A stretch of 64,000 nucleotides of DNA from Streptomyces chartreusis (GTDB lineage: Bacteria; Actinomycetota; Actinomycetes; Streptomycetales; Streptomycetaceae). A model generated the notes under the pieces. It saw only the letters and a list, made by a program, of their open reading frames with translations. It was not told the DNA's origin and searched no databases. The position numbers and the translations under genes were made by a program. Every line of letters starts with the position of its first letter. Position 1 is the first letter of the stretch. This document shows, piece by piece, positions 25,607-34,247 of the stretch. The stretch is taken from contig NZ_CP023689.1 in NCBI RefSeq assembly GCF_008704715.1, positions 9,176,001-9,240,000 on the forward strand, written 5' to 3'.

Positions 25607-26800
25607 GCCGTCCCGCAGCTGCCGGAAGAACGCCCGTACGTCGTCCACCAGCAGATCCGGTTCCTCCATGGCCGGGAAGTGCCCGCCCCGGTCGAACTCG
25701 GTCCAGCGCACCAGGTTCTCGGTGCGCCGCGCCTTGTGCCGGAGCGGGATCTGCGGTTCGGCGGGGAAGAGCGCGAGCGCGGTGGGCGCGGCGGACGGCT
25801 CGGAGGGCTTCGCCACCCGGTCCTGCGGGTGGGCCCGCTCGTAGTAGATGCGGGCGGACGAACCGGCGGTCCCGGTCAGCCAGTACAGCATCACGTTGGT
25901 GAGCATCCGGTCCCGGTCGACGGCCTCCTCCGGCAGCTCCTCGGAGTCCGTCCACTCCCTGAACTTCTCCACGATCCAGGCGAGTTGACCCACCGGCGAG
26001 TCCGTGAGCCCGTACGCGAGGGTCTGCGGCCGGGTGGCCTGCTGGTGGTAGTAGCCGATCCCGTCACGCGACCACGCCGCCCAACGGCGCCACGAGGCGA
26101 GTGCTTGCTCCCGCTCCTCGGGGCTCAGCGCTTCGAGTTGCTCCGGCGTCGGCTCGGTGGCCGCCTGAGCGCCCGGCAGCAGATTGAGATGCACGCCCAT
26201 GACACGCTCGGAGTGCGCCCGCCCCAGCTCACGGGAGATGGCCGCGCCCCAGTCGCCGCCCTGGGCGCCGAACCGCTCGTAGCCGAGCCGGCGCATCAGC
26301 TCGGCCCACGCGTCGGCGATGCGGCCCGCCTCCCAGCCCGGCTCCGTCGTCGGCCCGGACAGCCCGAACCCCGGAATGCTCGGTACCACCACATGGAAGG
26401 CGTCCGCCGGATCGCCCCCGTGCGCGGCCGGGTCGGCCAGCGGGCCCACCACGTCGAGGAACTCCACGATCGACCCGGGCCAGCCGTGCGTGATGATCAG
26501 CGGCGTGGCGTCCGGCTCGGGCGAGCGGACGTGCGCGAAATGCACGTTCGCCCCGTCGATCGTGGTCGTGAACTGCGGCCACTCGTTCAGCAGCGCCTCG
26601 GCGGCACGCCAGTCGTAGACGTGCCGCCAGTGCCGTACGAGATCGCGCAGATAGTCCGTCGGCACGCCGTACGCCCACCCCGAACCGGGGATCTCCTCGG
26701 GCCAGCGGGTGCGGTCGAGTCGGTCGTGCAGATCGTCGAGGTCGCTCTGCGGGATGTCGAGGCGGAAGGGACGGACGCTGTCCTGGGGCGATGACGTCAT
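25592..26800 (-). CDS. Epoxide hydrolase-type alpha/beta hydrolase
   Basis: 402 residues. The N-terminal EHN domain (VRPFRLDIPQSDLDDLHDRLDRTRWPEE) is followed by the alpha/beta-hydrolase core: ITHGWPGSIVEFLDVVGPL oxyanion loop, GAQGGDWGAAIS with the nucleophile Asp in GGDWG, and EFDRGGHFPAMEEPDLLVDDVRAFF with the catalytic His. This is the microsomal epoxide hydrolase-like family, which opens epoxides to diols. The substrate is unknown. Its 3' end carries half of the PopR operator of clpP3, so the two genes run in series on the - strand but are probably separate units. Confidence 0.9.
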   Translation of the reverse strand: MTSSPQDSVRPFRLDIPQSDLDDLHDRLDRTRWPEEIPGSGWAYGVPTDYLRDLVRHWRHVYDWRAAEALLNEWPQFTTTIDGANVHFAHVRSPEPDATPLIITHGWPGSIVEFLDVVGPLADPAAHGGDPADAFHVVVPSIPGFGLSGPTTEPGWEAGRIADAWAELMRRLGYERFGAQGGDWGAAISRELGRAHSERVMGVHLNLLPGAQAATEPTPEQLEALSPEEREQALASWRRWAAWSRDGIGYYHQQATRPQTLAYGLTDSPVGQLAWIVEKFREWTDSEELPEEAVDRDRMLTNVMLYWLTGTAGSSARIYYERAHPQDRVAKPSEPSAAPTALALFPAEPQIPLRHKARRTENLVRWTEFDRGGHFPAMEEPDLLVDDVRAFFRQLRDGSAVS

Positions 26801-26923
26801 GCCCGGATGCTAGTTCGTGTGGGTGTACCGGCCACCTGAATTGGGCGAGGCCCTGAGCGATGAGTTTCGCGGCGCGGACCGGTCGACACACATGACAGCG
26901 GATCCACGCCCCAGGAGGTACTC

Positions 26924-27406
26924 ATGGCAACCGACGGTTTCACCACGTGTCTCTGGTACGACGGCCAGGCCGAGGAGGCCGCCCACTTCTACGTATCGGT
27001 CTTCAAGAACTCCAGCATCGGCAAGATCGCCCGCTATCCCGAGGGCGCGATGCAGCCCGCCGGCAGCGTGATGACCGTCGAGTTCACGGCCAACGGCCAC
27101 AAGTTCCTCGGCCTCAACGGCGGCCCCGAGTTCAAGTTCACCGAGGCGACCTCCTTCATGATCTTCTGCGAGAACCAGGAGGAGATCGACCACTACTGGA
27201 CCAAGCTCACCGAGAACGGCGGCGAGCCCGGCCCCTGCGGCTGGCTCAAGGACCGGTTCGGGGTGTCCTGGCAGGTCGTCCCCGACCGGCTCGACGCGAT
27301 GATCACCGACCCGGACCCGGCCAAGGCCGCCCGTGTCACCAAGGCGTTCATGTCGATGCACAAGTTCGACATCGCCGCCCTGGAGAAGGCCTACGCCGGG
27401 GAGTGA
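26924..27406 (+). CDS. VOC-family protein, PhnB-like
   Basis: 160 residues behind a strong AGGAGGT site at 26912-26918. Pattern: FTTCLWYDGQAEEAAHFYVSVFKNSSIGKIARYP, VMTVEFTANGHKFLGLNGGPEFKFTEATSFMIFCENQEEIDHYWTKL, CGWLKDRFGVSWQVVPDRL. This is the PhnB group once labelled 3-demethylubiquinone 3-methyltransferase, now seen as VOC binding proteins. The near-perfect ribosome site suggests high expression. Function unknown. It converges with the SGNH lipoprotein gene, with 10 bp between stops. Confidence 0.85.
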   Translation: MATDGFTTCLWYDGQAEEAAHFYVSVFKNSSIGKIARYPEGAMQPAGSVMTVEFTANGHKFLGLNGGPEFKFTEATSFMIFCENQEEIDHYWTKLTENGGEPGPCGWLKDRFGVSWQVVPDRLDAMITDPDPAKAARVTKAFMSMHKFDIAALEKAYAGE

Positions 27407-27416
27407 GCCCCGCCTG

Positions 27417-28325
27417 CTACGGGTTCTCGCGGATCACCCGGGTGATCTCCAGGGCGATCCGCAGGATCCCGGGCGAGCGGACCGGGCACGGCTTCGGCGT
27501 CGAGGTCGTGGGCGTCAGACAGAAGTGCAGGTAGTCGTCGTCGCGATGCAGGGCCGTGCGGTCCCGGCCCGGTTGGGTGCAGTACTCGTCGTGCGCGTGC
27601 TCGTACGCCGTGCACGGCAGGTACTGGACCCAGGAGTACCGCGCCCCGGCCCCGCTCACCGCCCTGCCCGCGTCGGCGACCAGTTCCCCGGAGGCGGCGG
27701 CCTGTTCCTCGTACAGGGCGTTGACGCGCCGGACCCGGTCGGGAGTGATCGGGTCCGGGCCCTGGAGCACCCAGACGATCCGCGCGTCCCCGGCGCCGGC
27801 GATCTGGTCGGCGAGCCGCTTCATGTCGGCCGCGTACCGTTCGAAGTACCGCTGCGGGGAGGCGTCATGGGTGATGCCGTCCATGCACGGCGTGTAGCCC
27901 CAGGCGTTGCCCCAGAACTGGAGCACCACGAAGTCCGGCCGCAGCCGGCGCACCAGGGCGGCAGCCTTGTCCCCGTCCGGCACGAGGGAGCGCTCGCCCG
28001 TGCCCTCCAGGTAGTCGCACAGGGTGGTGCCCGAGTAGGGCGCGCTCGTGTACGTCGCCCGCAGTTCCCCGCGTAACTCCTGGCCGAGCACCTTCTGCGC
28101 CTCCATCGCGAGCGAGTCGCCGAGGTACAGCACGCTCGGTGCCTTCGCCGGGGGAGCACTCGGAGCCGCACTGGGCGATGCCGAGGCCGGCGCGCGCTGC
28201 TGTGTGGTGACCGACGCCCGCGGCACCTCCGGAGGCGGCGCGGCCTCCGCCCCGGACGACGGATCCCCGCACCCACCGAGCAGCACGGCTGCCAGCAGCA
28301 CCCCCACGATCCACGGCTTGCGCAT
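27417..28325 (-). CDS. SGNH-hydrolase-like lipoprotein
   Basis: 302 residues from the ATG at 28325 (the upstream part of the frame lacks any signal). Lipoprotein signal MRKPWIVGVLLAAVLLGGC with Cys19. A Pro/Ala linker leads to a GDSL/SGNH domain: SVLYLGDSLAMEAQ (block I Ser), FVVLQFWGNAWG (block III Asn), and a Tyr-rich C terminus with HDEYCTQPGRDRTALHRDDDYLHFC carrying the Asp-His end. Four or more Cys suggest disulfides. This looks like an acyl-esterase acting outside the membrane, perhaps on polysaccharide acetyl groups. Substrate not known. Confidence 0.78.
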   Translation of the reverse strand: MRKPWIVGVLLAAVLLGGCGDPSSGAEAAPPPEVPRASVTTQQRAPASASPSAAPSAPPAKAPSVLYLGDSLAMEAQKVLGQELRGELRATYTSAPYSGTTLCDYLEGTGERSLVPDGDKAAALVRRLRPDFVVLQFWGNAWGYTPCMDGITHDASPQRYFERYAADMKRLADQIAGAGDARIVWVLQGPDPITPDRVRRVNALYEEQAAASGELVADAGRAVSGAGARYSWVQYLPCTAYEHAHDEYCTQPGRDRTALHRDDDYLHFCLTPTTSTPKPCPVRSPGILRIALEITRVIRENP

Positions 28326-28396
28326 ACGGCGACTCCCGCCCCGGACACCGAAAACGGCTCCCCAGGCAAGCACGGCCGGGCCCAAGGGGGAAGACA

Positions 28397-28429
28397 CGCG
28401 TCGGCCACGGAACACCCGTGGCCGACGCG
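28397..28429 (-). terminator. 14-bp perfect hairpin ending the 2-MIB operon
   Basis: 28397-28410 and 28416-28429 are exact reverse complements around a 5-nt AACAC loop. It begins 15 bp after the stop of the methyltransferase gene on the - strand. No T-run follows, as is common in Streptomyces. It probably terminates the encapsulin-cyclase-methyltransferase transcript. Confidence 0.75.
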
Positions 28430-28443
28430 CGTCCGGTCGTCGC

Positions 28444-29361
28444 TCAGACGCGGTCCGCCGCGATCAGCAGGTACTGGAAACTGCCGTTGCGGTACGCGTC
28501 GATGAACGTGTCCTCGATCCCGGTCACCAGGTGATCCGCCTCGCGCCGCAACTCCCAGTAGGGGATGGCCGCCTCCGTCAGATCCTCCACATGGACCGGT
28601 ACGAGGCGGTTGCGGGCCATCGCGCGGAAGTACTCCGAGCGCGGGTGGATGTCGCAGATGTAGTGGGCGTTGATGAGGGACACCTCGCGCGAGGCGCGCC
28701 CGTAGGTGTCGTTGTAGCAGCCGGTGATCACCACGTAGCGGCCGCCGCGGCGCAGCAGCCGGGCGTGCTCGGCGAACAGCAGGTCGAGCTCGACGTACAT
28801 GGTGGACTCGTTGTTCCAGGACGCCGCGTACGCCCCGGACTCCAGCCCGGTGTCCAGCATGTTGCGGTGGTGGTAGCGCACCCGGCCGTCGATGCCCCGC
28901 TTGCGGGCCTGCGCGTTCGCGAACTCGGCCTGCTTCTCGGAGATGGTGACGCCGTCGGCGTGGCAGCCGTAGCGCAGATTGGCCACGACACTGCCGCCGC
29001 CGCGCCCGCAGCCGGCGTCGAAGACGCGGTCGGCGGGGGACAGCGGACCGAGGGTCCCGGCGAGCAGCTCTGCCTGGGCGTGTTCCAGCCGGTGCAGTTC
29101 GGCGGTGACGCGCTCACGGCGCAGTTCGGGATCGGGTTCGTCGAGCACGGAGCGGTCGGCGTTCCCGATGCCGTAGTGGTGGTGGTACAGGTCGTCGAGC
29201 TTTCCGAGTTCGAGGTTGACCGGGTTCTCCTCGGCGTTCCAGTAGTCCGCGACGCGGTTCTGGTACGTGGACTGGGTCGGCACCGACTTGGCCTTGGTGC
29301 CGGCTTCGGGGGCGATGGTCAACTGTGACTCCTCGTGCTGGTGCATGTGACGTTCTGTCAT
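28444..29361 (-). CDS. Geranyl diphosphate 2-C-methyltransferase
   Basis: 305 residues from the ATG at 29361 (an ATG five codons later is also possible; neither has a good ribosome site). Sequence QSTYQNRVADYWNAEENPVNLELGKLDDLYHHHYGIGNAD is the typical GPP methyltransferase N terminus, followed by the SAM-binding VFDAGCGRGGGSVVANLRYG and SWNNESTMYVELDLLFAEHARLLRRGGRYV. It puts a methyl group from SAM on C2 of geranyl diphosphate, giving 2-methyl-GPP, the substrate of the cyclase encoded 11 bp upstream. Together they make 2-methylisoborneol, a musty odour compound of streptomycetes. Confidence 0.93.
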   Translation of the reverse strand: MTERHMHQHEESQLTIAPEAGTKAKSVPTQSTYQNRVADYWNAEENPVNLELGKLDDLYHHHYGIGNADRSVLDEPDPELRRERVTAELHRLEHAQAELLAGTLGPLSPADRVFDAGCGRGGGSVVANLRYGCHADGVTISEKQAEFANAQARKRGIDGRVRYHHRNMLDTGLESGAYAASWNNESTMYVELDLLFAEHARLLRRGGRYVVITGCYNDTYGRASREVSLINAHYICDIHPRSEYFRAMARNRLVPVHVEDLTEAAIPYWELRREADHLVTGIEDTFIDAYRNGSFQYLLIAADRV

Positions 29362-29372
29362 GAGATGGCGCT

Positions 29373-30422
29373 TTACCAGTAGTTGGGCAGGTGGTAGCGG
29401 TGCGTGTTGGTGGCGTGCCACTCGTGGTTCCCGGCCACCCAGTCGTCCAGGCCCCGGGCGTAGCGCTCGACGAGCGGCGAGGTGGCGGCGAGCACCGCGG
29501 ACTCCTCCTCGAACGCCGCCATGATCTGGTTGTGGATCTCGACCGCCTTCAGATAGGCGGCCTTGAGCCCGCAGCGCTCGTTGGCCGCGACGACCTGCGG
29601 CAGGTTCAGATGGGTGGGGTCGCTCGCCAGTTCCTTGGTGAAGGAGTACAGGTCGTTGACGATCGTGGTGGCGTTGCAGGCGAGCGCGGTGATCCGCTGG
29701 ATCTCCGGGCGGGCGTACAGCGCCTCGGGCAGTTCGTAGCCGTCGATGGCGTCGACGATCGACAGACAGGGCCGGAAGTTGTTGAACTGCCGCATCACCA
29801 GGTACTCCCACACCCGGGGGACGTACCGCGTCTCGCTCCAGGCCGCCTCGGCGAGGTAGCCCATGTGCAGCCGGGCGAGGTCGTGCACGAGCCGGTCGGT
29901 CTGGCTCGGCGTCGCGACGGCCGCGTAGTCCTTCAGCGCCCAGTGGTACGAGCGCAGCGGACCGTCCGCCTGCATGCCGTGCGCCCACTCCTCCTGGAAC
30001 TCGGGCGTGGCGTGGAACGGATCCAGTGCCGACTGGGCCATGATCAGCCGCCCGCCCAGGCCGCTGCGGGTCGCGCCCCTGCCCTCGTCCTCCTCGCAGT
30101 AGCAGCTGTCGACGATGTTCTCCGCCAGCAGCAGCTTCCCGGCCGCCGTCAGCCGGTCCAGGTCGGCGCCGGCCGGATGCTGGAGCACCACGGCCCGCCC
30201 GAACTGGAAACCCGAGAAGTCCCCCGACCAGGCCGGCGGGAACAGGTCGAGACGGCGGGCCCACTCCTCCAGCCTGCGGTCGACCTCCGTGACCTTCTCC
30301 GGGTCGGCCGGGCCCACCTGCCGGTAGTGCAGCCCCGGGATCGCGCCGCCGCGCCGCGACTGAAGACTCCGGGCGAGGTTCGGCGGGCCGGGGAGGGCCC
30401 AGGTGGAAGCGGTCGTACTCAT
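29373..30422 (-). CDS. 2-Methylisoborneol synthase-type C11 terpene cyclase, short form
   Basis: 349 residues. Class I terpene cyclase with NDLYSFTKE at 256-264 (metal-binding NSE motif) and conserved WEYLVMRQFNNFRPC and NHEWHATNTHRYHLPNYW. Two deviations stand out. The N terminus has only about 30 residues before the catalytic core, while the S. coelicolor enzyme has a Pro-rich extension of roughly 120. The aspartate motif, DDCYCED in that enzyme, reads DSCYCEE (residues 105-111), followed by an acidic insertion. The upstream encapsulin and downstream methyltransferase genes support 2-methylisoborneol or the related 2-methylenebornane as product. Confidence 0.88.
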   Translation of the reverse strand: MSTTASTWALPGPPNLARSLQSRRGGAIPGLHYRQVGPADPEKVTEVDRRLEEWARRLDLFPPAWSGDFSGFQFGRAVVLQHPAGADLDRLTAAGKLLLAENIVDSCYCEEDEGRGATRSGLGGRLIMAQSALDPFHATPEFQEEWAHGMQADGPLRSYHWALKDYAAVATPSQTDRLVHDLARLHMGYLAEAAWSETRYVPRVWEYLVMRQFNNFRPCLSIVDAIDGYELPEALYARPEIQRITALACNATTIVNDLYSFTKELASDPTHLNLPQVVAANERCGLKAAYLKAVEIHNQIMAAFEEESAVLAATSPLVERYARGLDDWVAGNHEWHATNTHRYHLPNYW

Positions 30423-30438
30423 CGCGTTCTCCGCGGGC

Positions 30439-31875
30439 TCACTCAGCGGTCCGGCCGATCTGGGCGTTCTCGAGGATCCCGACCGCGTCGGGCACGAGGA
30501 TCGCCATCGAGTAGTAGGCGGTGACGAGATAGCGGATGATCGAGTTGGCGTCGATCCCCATGAACCGCACGTTCAGGCCCGGCTGGTACTCCTCCGGGAT
30601 CCCGGTCTGGTACAGCCCGATGGCGCCCTGGTCGCCCTCACCGGTACGCAGCGCGATGATGCTGCTGGTGTGCTGCGCACTGATCGGGATCTTGTTGCAG
30701 GGGAAGATCGGAACGCCACGCCAGGCGGGGATCTCGTGCCCGTCGACATTCGCCGTACCGGGCACCAGTCCGCGCCGGTTGCACTGCCGGAAGAACGCCG
30801 AGATCGCCTTCGGATGGGCGACGAACAGCTTGGTCTTGCGGCGCATCGACAGCAGCTCGTCCATGTCGTCCGGCGTCGGCGGCCCGGTGAAGGTGCTGAT
30901 CCGCTGCCCGTAGTCGGCGCTGTGCAACAGCCCGAAGTCCCGGTTGTTGACCAGCTCCCACTCCTGGCGCTCGCGGATCTCCTCGATGGTCAGCCTCAGT
31001 TGCTGCTCGGTCTGGTCCATCGGGTTGTTGAACAGGTCGGCGACCCTCGTGTGCACCCGCAGCACGGTCTGGGTGAGCGACAGCTCGTACTCGCGCGGGG
31101 CGAGGTCGTAGTCGACGTAGCCGCCGCCGATGGTCGGCTCGCCGACATGGCCGGCCTGTACCGGCACATCGGCCTCGCCCTTGCGGTTCATGGGCAGTTG
31201 CTGGCGCTCGGCGTACGCCGACAGGTGCTCCGCGAGGGACGGCGCCCGGTCGGTGAGCTCCTGGACCACCGTCCAGGGCAGCACCATCAGCACGCCCGCG
31301 GTCTCTGCGCGCACCGAACTCAGCCACAGCGGGTCGGGCTGGCCGATGGCCTCGTCGCCGATCTGGTCGCCGCCGGTGACGATGCCGACGATCTCCTCCT
31401 CGCCGTACTTGCCCTCGGTGAAGCGGGTGAAGCGGCCGTGCACGACGAGGTAGGCCTCGTGGATCGGCTGCCCGGCCTCCACGAGCACCTGACCGGCCCG
31501 GATCTCGCGCACCCGGAACCGGCTCGCGATCTCCTTCAGGACCTCCGTGTCGGAGTAGCCCCGCAGGACGGGCAGTTCGGTGAGCGTCTGCGGGATGACC
31601 TTGATGTCGTCGGCGCCGTTCTGCTCGAACTGCACCCGGCCGCGGCCGACACGCAGTTGCAGACGCCGGTTGACCCGGTAGGTGCCGCCCTTGACGTCGA
31701 CCCAGGGGAGCATCTTCAGCAGCCATCGCGAGGAGATGGCCTGCATCTGTGGTTCGGACTTGGTGGTCGTGGCGAGCTGGCGCGCCGCCTGGGTGCTGAG
31801 ACTGGTCAGTGGTCCGTCGGTGGTGGGGGCGGGTTCGTCGGCGGCGGGGCCGGCGGCGCTCTCGGATACGGACAC
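30439..31875 (-). CDS. Family 2B encapsulin shell protein with cyclic-nucleotide-binding domain (EshA-like)
   Basis: 478 residues from the GTG at 31875, preceded by GGAAGGGATCAC; the frame extends upstream without family similarity. An N-terminal arm is followed by VDVKGGTYRVNRRLQLR. A CNMP-binding insert spans about 95-215 (FRVREIRAGQVLVEAGQPIHEAYLVVHG, GEEEIVGIVTGGDQIGDEA). The rest is the HK97-like shell domain (DYDLAPREYELSLTQTVLRVHTRVADLFNNPMDQTEQQLRLTIEEIRERQEWELVNN). Such proteins build nanocompartments that carry 2-MIB synthase. The next gene is exactly that enzyme, 16 bp downstream. Whether cAMP is bound here is not certain from sequence. Confidence 0.9.
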   Translation of the reverse strand: MSVSESAAGPAADEPAPTTDGPLTSLSTQAARQLATTTKSEPQMQAISSRWLLKMLPWVDVKGGTYRVNRRLQLRVGRGRVQFEQNGADDIKVIPQTLTELPVLRGYSDTEVLKEIASRFRVREIRAGQVLVEAGQPIHEAYLVVHGRFTRFTEGKYGEEEIVGIVTGGDQIGDEAIGQPDPLWLSSVRAETAGVLMVLPWTVVQELTDRAPSLAEHLSAYAERQQLPMNRKGEADVPVQAGHVGEPTIGGGYVDYDLAPREYELSLTQTVLRVHTRVADLFNNPMDQTEQQLRLTIEEIRERQEWELVNNRDFGLLHSADYGQRISTFTGPPTPDDMDELLSMRRKTKLFVAHPKAISAFFRQCNRRGLVPGTANVDGHEIPAWRGVPIFPCNKIPISAQHTSSIIALRTGEGDQGAIGLYQTGIPEEYQPGLNVRFMGIDANSIIRYLVTAYYSMAILVPDAVGILENAQIGRTAE

Positions 31876-32044
31876 GTGATCCCTTCCTGGAGGGTGAACA
31901 GCAGTGCACAAAGTGGTCGGTGACGACGGCAGTCTCCGGACGCGAACACGGCTGCCCCGTGACACGGATGGGCCGTACGCGTCGCAGGGACAAGCCAAAC
32001 AGCGGGGGCGGTTCGCCCGGTACGGCGTGAAGGGGGCGGTTTCG

Positions 32045-32061
32045 TACACCTGGGTGGTGTA
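32045..32061. promoter_or_regulatory. TACACC-N5-GGTGTA palindrome
   Basis: A perfect 6-bp inverted repeat with a 5-bp spacer, followed by an A-rich stretch, in the region that must hold the 2-MIB operon promoter, 170 bp upstream of the encapsulin start. A dimeric repressor site is the simplest reading. The regulator is unknown. Confidence 0.45.
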
Positions 32062-32125
32062 AACCCTTTGTTGAAGCGGAGTGATCACGTCCGAGTGCTC
32101 CCACGCCGGGAGGGAACGTGCGCCA

Positions 32126-32157
32126 AAGGGGCGCGGGGAACCGCGCGACCAGCCACA
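32126..32157. repeat. Partial copy of the dispersed repeat seen at 3692-3723
   Basis: The stretch AAGGGGCGCGGGGAAC followed by NGCGCGACCAGCCACA is shared with the right arm and flank of the hairpin at 3646-3714, with one mismatch. Here the left arm is missing, so it cannot form the same long hairpin. This GC-rich repeat family is common between Streptomyces genes, as far as I recall. It sits just downstream of the alcohol dehydrogenase gene. Confidence 0.6.
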
Positions 32158-32202
32158 ATGGCGCCGCAGACGACGAACCGCACACCCTGCGGAGCGTTGG
32201 TC

Positions 32203-33225
32203 TCAGGACAGGTCGTTCACCAGCACGGCGGCCCCGTCGAACCGACCCGCCTCGAGATCACGCAGCGCCTCGTCCGCCCGCGACAGCGGATAGGCGTGCG
32301 TCGTCGCGTGCACGGAGTGCCCCGCCGCCAGCGCCAGGAACTCACGGGCGTCCTCGCGCGTGTTGGAGGTGACGCTGCGCACCTGCTTCTCGTAGAAGAG
32401 CTCGCTCTCGTAGCGCAGCACCGGGATGTCGCTGAGGTGGATCCCGGCGACCGCCAGCGTCCCGCCCCGGTCCAGGGCCCGCAGCGCGACCGGGACCAGC
32501 TCGCCGGCGGGCGCGAACAGGATCGCGCTGTCCAGCGGCTCCGGCGGCATCGCGTACGCGTCCCCGGCCGAGGCGGCACCCAGATCCAGCGCCAGCCGCC
32601 GTGCGTCGGCGCCGCGCGTGAGGACGTGCACCGTGGCGCCCTCGGCGAGCGCGACCTGCGCGCACAGATGAGCGCTGCCCCCGAAGCCGTACAGCCCGAG
32701 CCGCCCGCCCGGCGGCAGTGCCGAGCGGCGCAGCGCGCGGTATCCGATGATCCCGGCGCACAGCAGCGGCGCGAGCGAAATGTCGTCCAGGGCGCCGGGC
32801 AGGCGGTGGGCGAACGAGGCCGGCACGGTCGTGTACTCGGCGTATCCGCCGTCGGCGTCCCAGCCCGTGTAGACGGAGGCCGGGCACAGGTTCTCCGCCC
32901 CGCGCAGGCAGTAGCCGCAGGTGCCGTCTGTCCGCCGCAGCCAGGCCACGCCGACCCGCTCCCCGACGTCGAAGCCGGTCACCGCGGAGCCGAGGCCCGC
33001 TACCACGCCGACGACCTCGTGCCCGGGCGTCACACCGGGCCGGTGCACCGGCAGATCGCCCTCGGTGACATGCAGATCGGTACGGCACACCCCGCACGTC
33101 CGCACCCGCACCAGCAGCTCGTCGTCCCCGGGCACCGGAACCGGCTTCTCCACCAGCCGCAGCGGCCCCGCCCCGACCGGCCCCGGTTCGAGAACCGACC
33201 ATGCCCGCATCGTCGCGCCCGCCAT
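32203..33225 (-). CDS. Zinc-dependent alcohol dehydrogenase (MDR, AdhP-like)
   Basis: 340 residues; a start five codons later (MRAWSVLEPG) is possible. Catalytic zinc ligands: Cys in TCGVCRTDLHV, His-Glu in TPGHEVVG. The structural-zinc loop has CGYC and a further Cys in the ENLCP stretch. NAD(P) fold: LGLYGFGGSAHLCAQVALAEGATVHVLTR. It oxidises or reduces alcohols/aldehydes in the cytoplasm. No operon partner: the next gene on the - strand is the encapsulin after 327 bp, and the upstream gene is divergent. Confidence 0.9.
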   Translation of the reverse strand: MAGATMRAWSVLEPGPVGAGPLRLVEKPVPVPGDDELLVRVRTCGVCRTDLHVTEGDLPVHRPGVTPGHEVVGVVAGLGSAVTGFDVGERVGVAWLRRTDGTCGYCLRGAENLCPASVYTGWDADGGYAEYTTVPASFAHRLPGALDDISLAPLLCAGIIGYRALRRSALPPGGRLGLYGFGGSAHLCAQVALAEGATVHVLTRGADARRLALDLGAASAGDAYAMPPEPLDSAILFAPAGELVPVALRALDRGGTLAVAGIHLSDIPVLRYESELFYEKQVRSVTSNTREDAREFLALAAGHSVHATTHAYPLSRADEALRDLEAGRFDGAAVLVNDLS

Positions 33226-33360
33226 ACCGAGTCCCGTCCGCCGTCCGGCCGCTCTCCCCTCCAGTCTGGAACGGAACCAGGCATTCGGCGCGCGGCCCGA
33301 CGGCCCGGTGACTAGCGTAAGAATCCGGACAACTCACCGAGCCGGGAGAGGGCCGCAGCC

Positions 33361-34161
33361 ATGGCCGCGAAACCTGAAGGAACCCCCATCTGGGCCGACG
33401 CGATGTTCAGCGACATCGAGGGAGCCAAGAACTTCTACGGCGACGTCCTCGGCTGGACGTTCGGCGAGTCTTCGTCGGAGTACGGCAACTACACACAGGC
33501 CTACGCGAACGAGAAGGCGGCCGCGGCGGTCGTGCCGCCCATGCCCGGCCAGGAGGGCCAGTCGCAGTGGTGCCTCTACTTCGCCACCTCCGACGCCGCC
33601 GCCACCGCCACCAGGATCCGTGAGAACGGCGGCGAGATCCTGATGGAGCCGATGGCGGTCGGCGACTTCGGCAGCATGTGCCTGGCCCGCGAGCCCGGCG
33701 GCGCCGTCTTCGGGCTGTGGCAGCCCGGCACGCACGAGGGCTTCGAGGCTCCGATGGAGGAGCCGGGCGCGTACTGCTGGGGCGAGGTCTTCACACGTGA
33801 GCGCGAAAAGCCGGACACGTTCTTCCCGGCGGTCTTCGGGTACGGCGCGAAACAGATGGAGGACGACGCGGTCGACTTCCGGATCTACTCCATCGGCGAG
33901 GACATGGTTCTCGGCCGGATGGTGATGACCGACGAGTTCCCGCCCGAGGTCCCCTCCTACATCAACGTCTATTTCACGGTCGAGAACTGCGACGACGCGG
34001 TGGCCCGCGCCACCAAGCAGGGTGCCGTGCTCCGCTTCGGCCCGATGACCTCGCCGTTCGGCAGGTTCGCGGCGCTCAGCGACCCGCAGGGCGCCAACTT
34101 CTCGGTGATCGACGTCACCACGACCGAGGGCGAGATGCCGAAGACCACCGACGTCCCGTGA
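33361..34161 (+). CDS. Two-domain VOC-family protein
   Basis: 266 residues made of two VOC modules: residues 8-125 (GTPIWADAMFSDIEGAKNFYGDVLGWTFGE ... SMCLAREPGGAVFGLWQPG) and 135-260 (PGAYCWGEVFTREREKPDTFFPAVFGYG ... FAALSDPQGANFSVID). This tandem form resembles Streptomyces hydroxylase-like or CFP30B-like glyoxalase proteins that bind small molecules or hydrolyse bicyclic compounds. The exact function is unknown. The gene starts after GGGAGAGGGCCGCAGCC and is divergent from the alcohol dehydrogenase. Confidence 0.82.
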   Translation: MAAKPEGTPIWADAMFSDIEGAKNFYGDVLGWTFGESSSEYGNYTQAYANEKAAAAVVPPMPGQEGQSQWCLYFATSDAAATATRIRENGGEILMEPMAVGDFGSMCLAREPGGAVFGLWQPGTHEGFEAPMEEPGAYCWGEVFTREREKPDTFFPAVFGYGAKQMEDDAVDFRIYSIGEDMVLGRMVMTDEFPPEVPSYINVYFTVENCDDAVARATKQGAVLRFGPMTSPFGRFAALSDPQGANFSVIDVTTTEGEMPKTTDVP

Positions 34162-34247
34162 TCGACGGCTGACCAGGACCGGACAGGACCGATCGGCGAT
34201 CGCACCCGCGACCGGTCGGCCCGCCGGCCCATGGCATGATCGGGCGC

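Larger units (their letters stand above)
31876..32202. other. Upstream region of the encapsulin operon
   Basis: This 327-bp gap lies between the encapsulin and alcohol dehydrogenase genes, both on the - strand. It holds a palindrome at 32045-32061 and a partial copy of the dispersed repeat at 32126-32157. The remaining bases have no open frame with coding bias and no clear -35/-10 pair. The encapsulin transcript must begin here. Confidence 0.5.
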
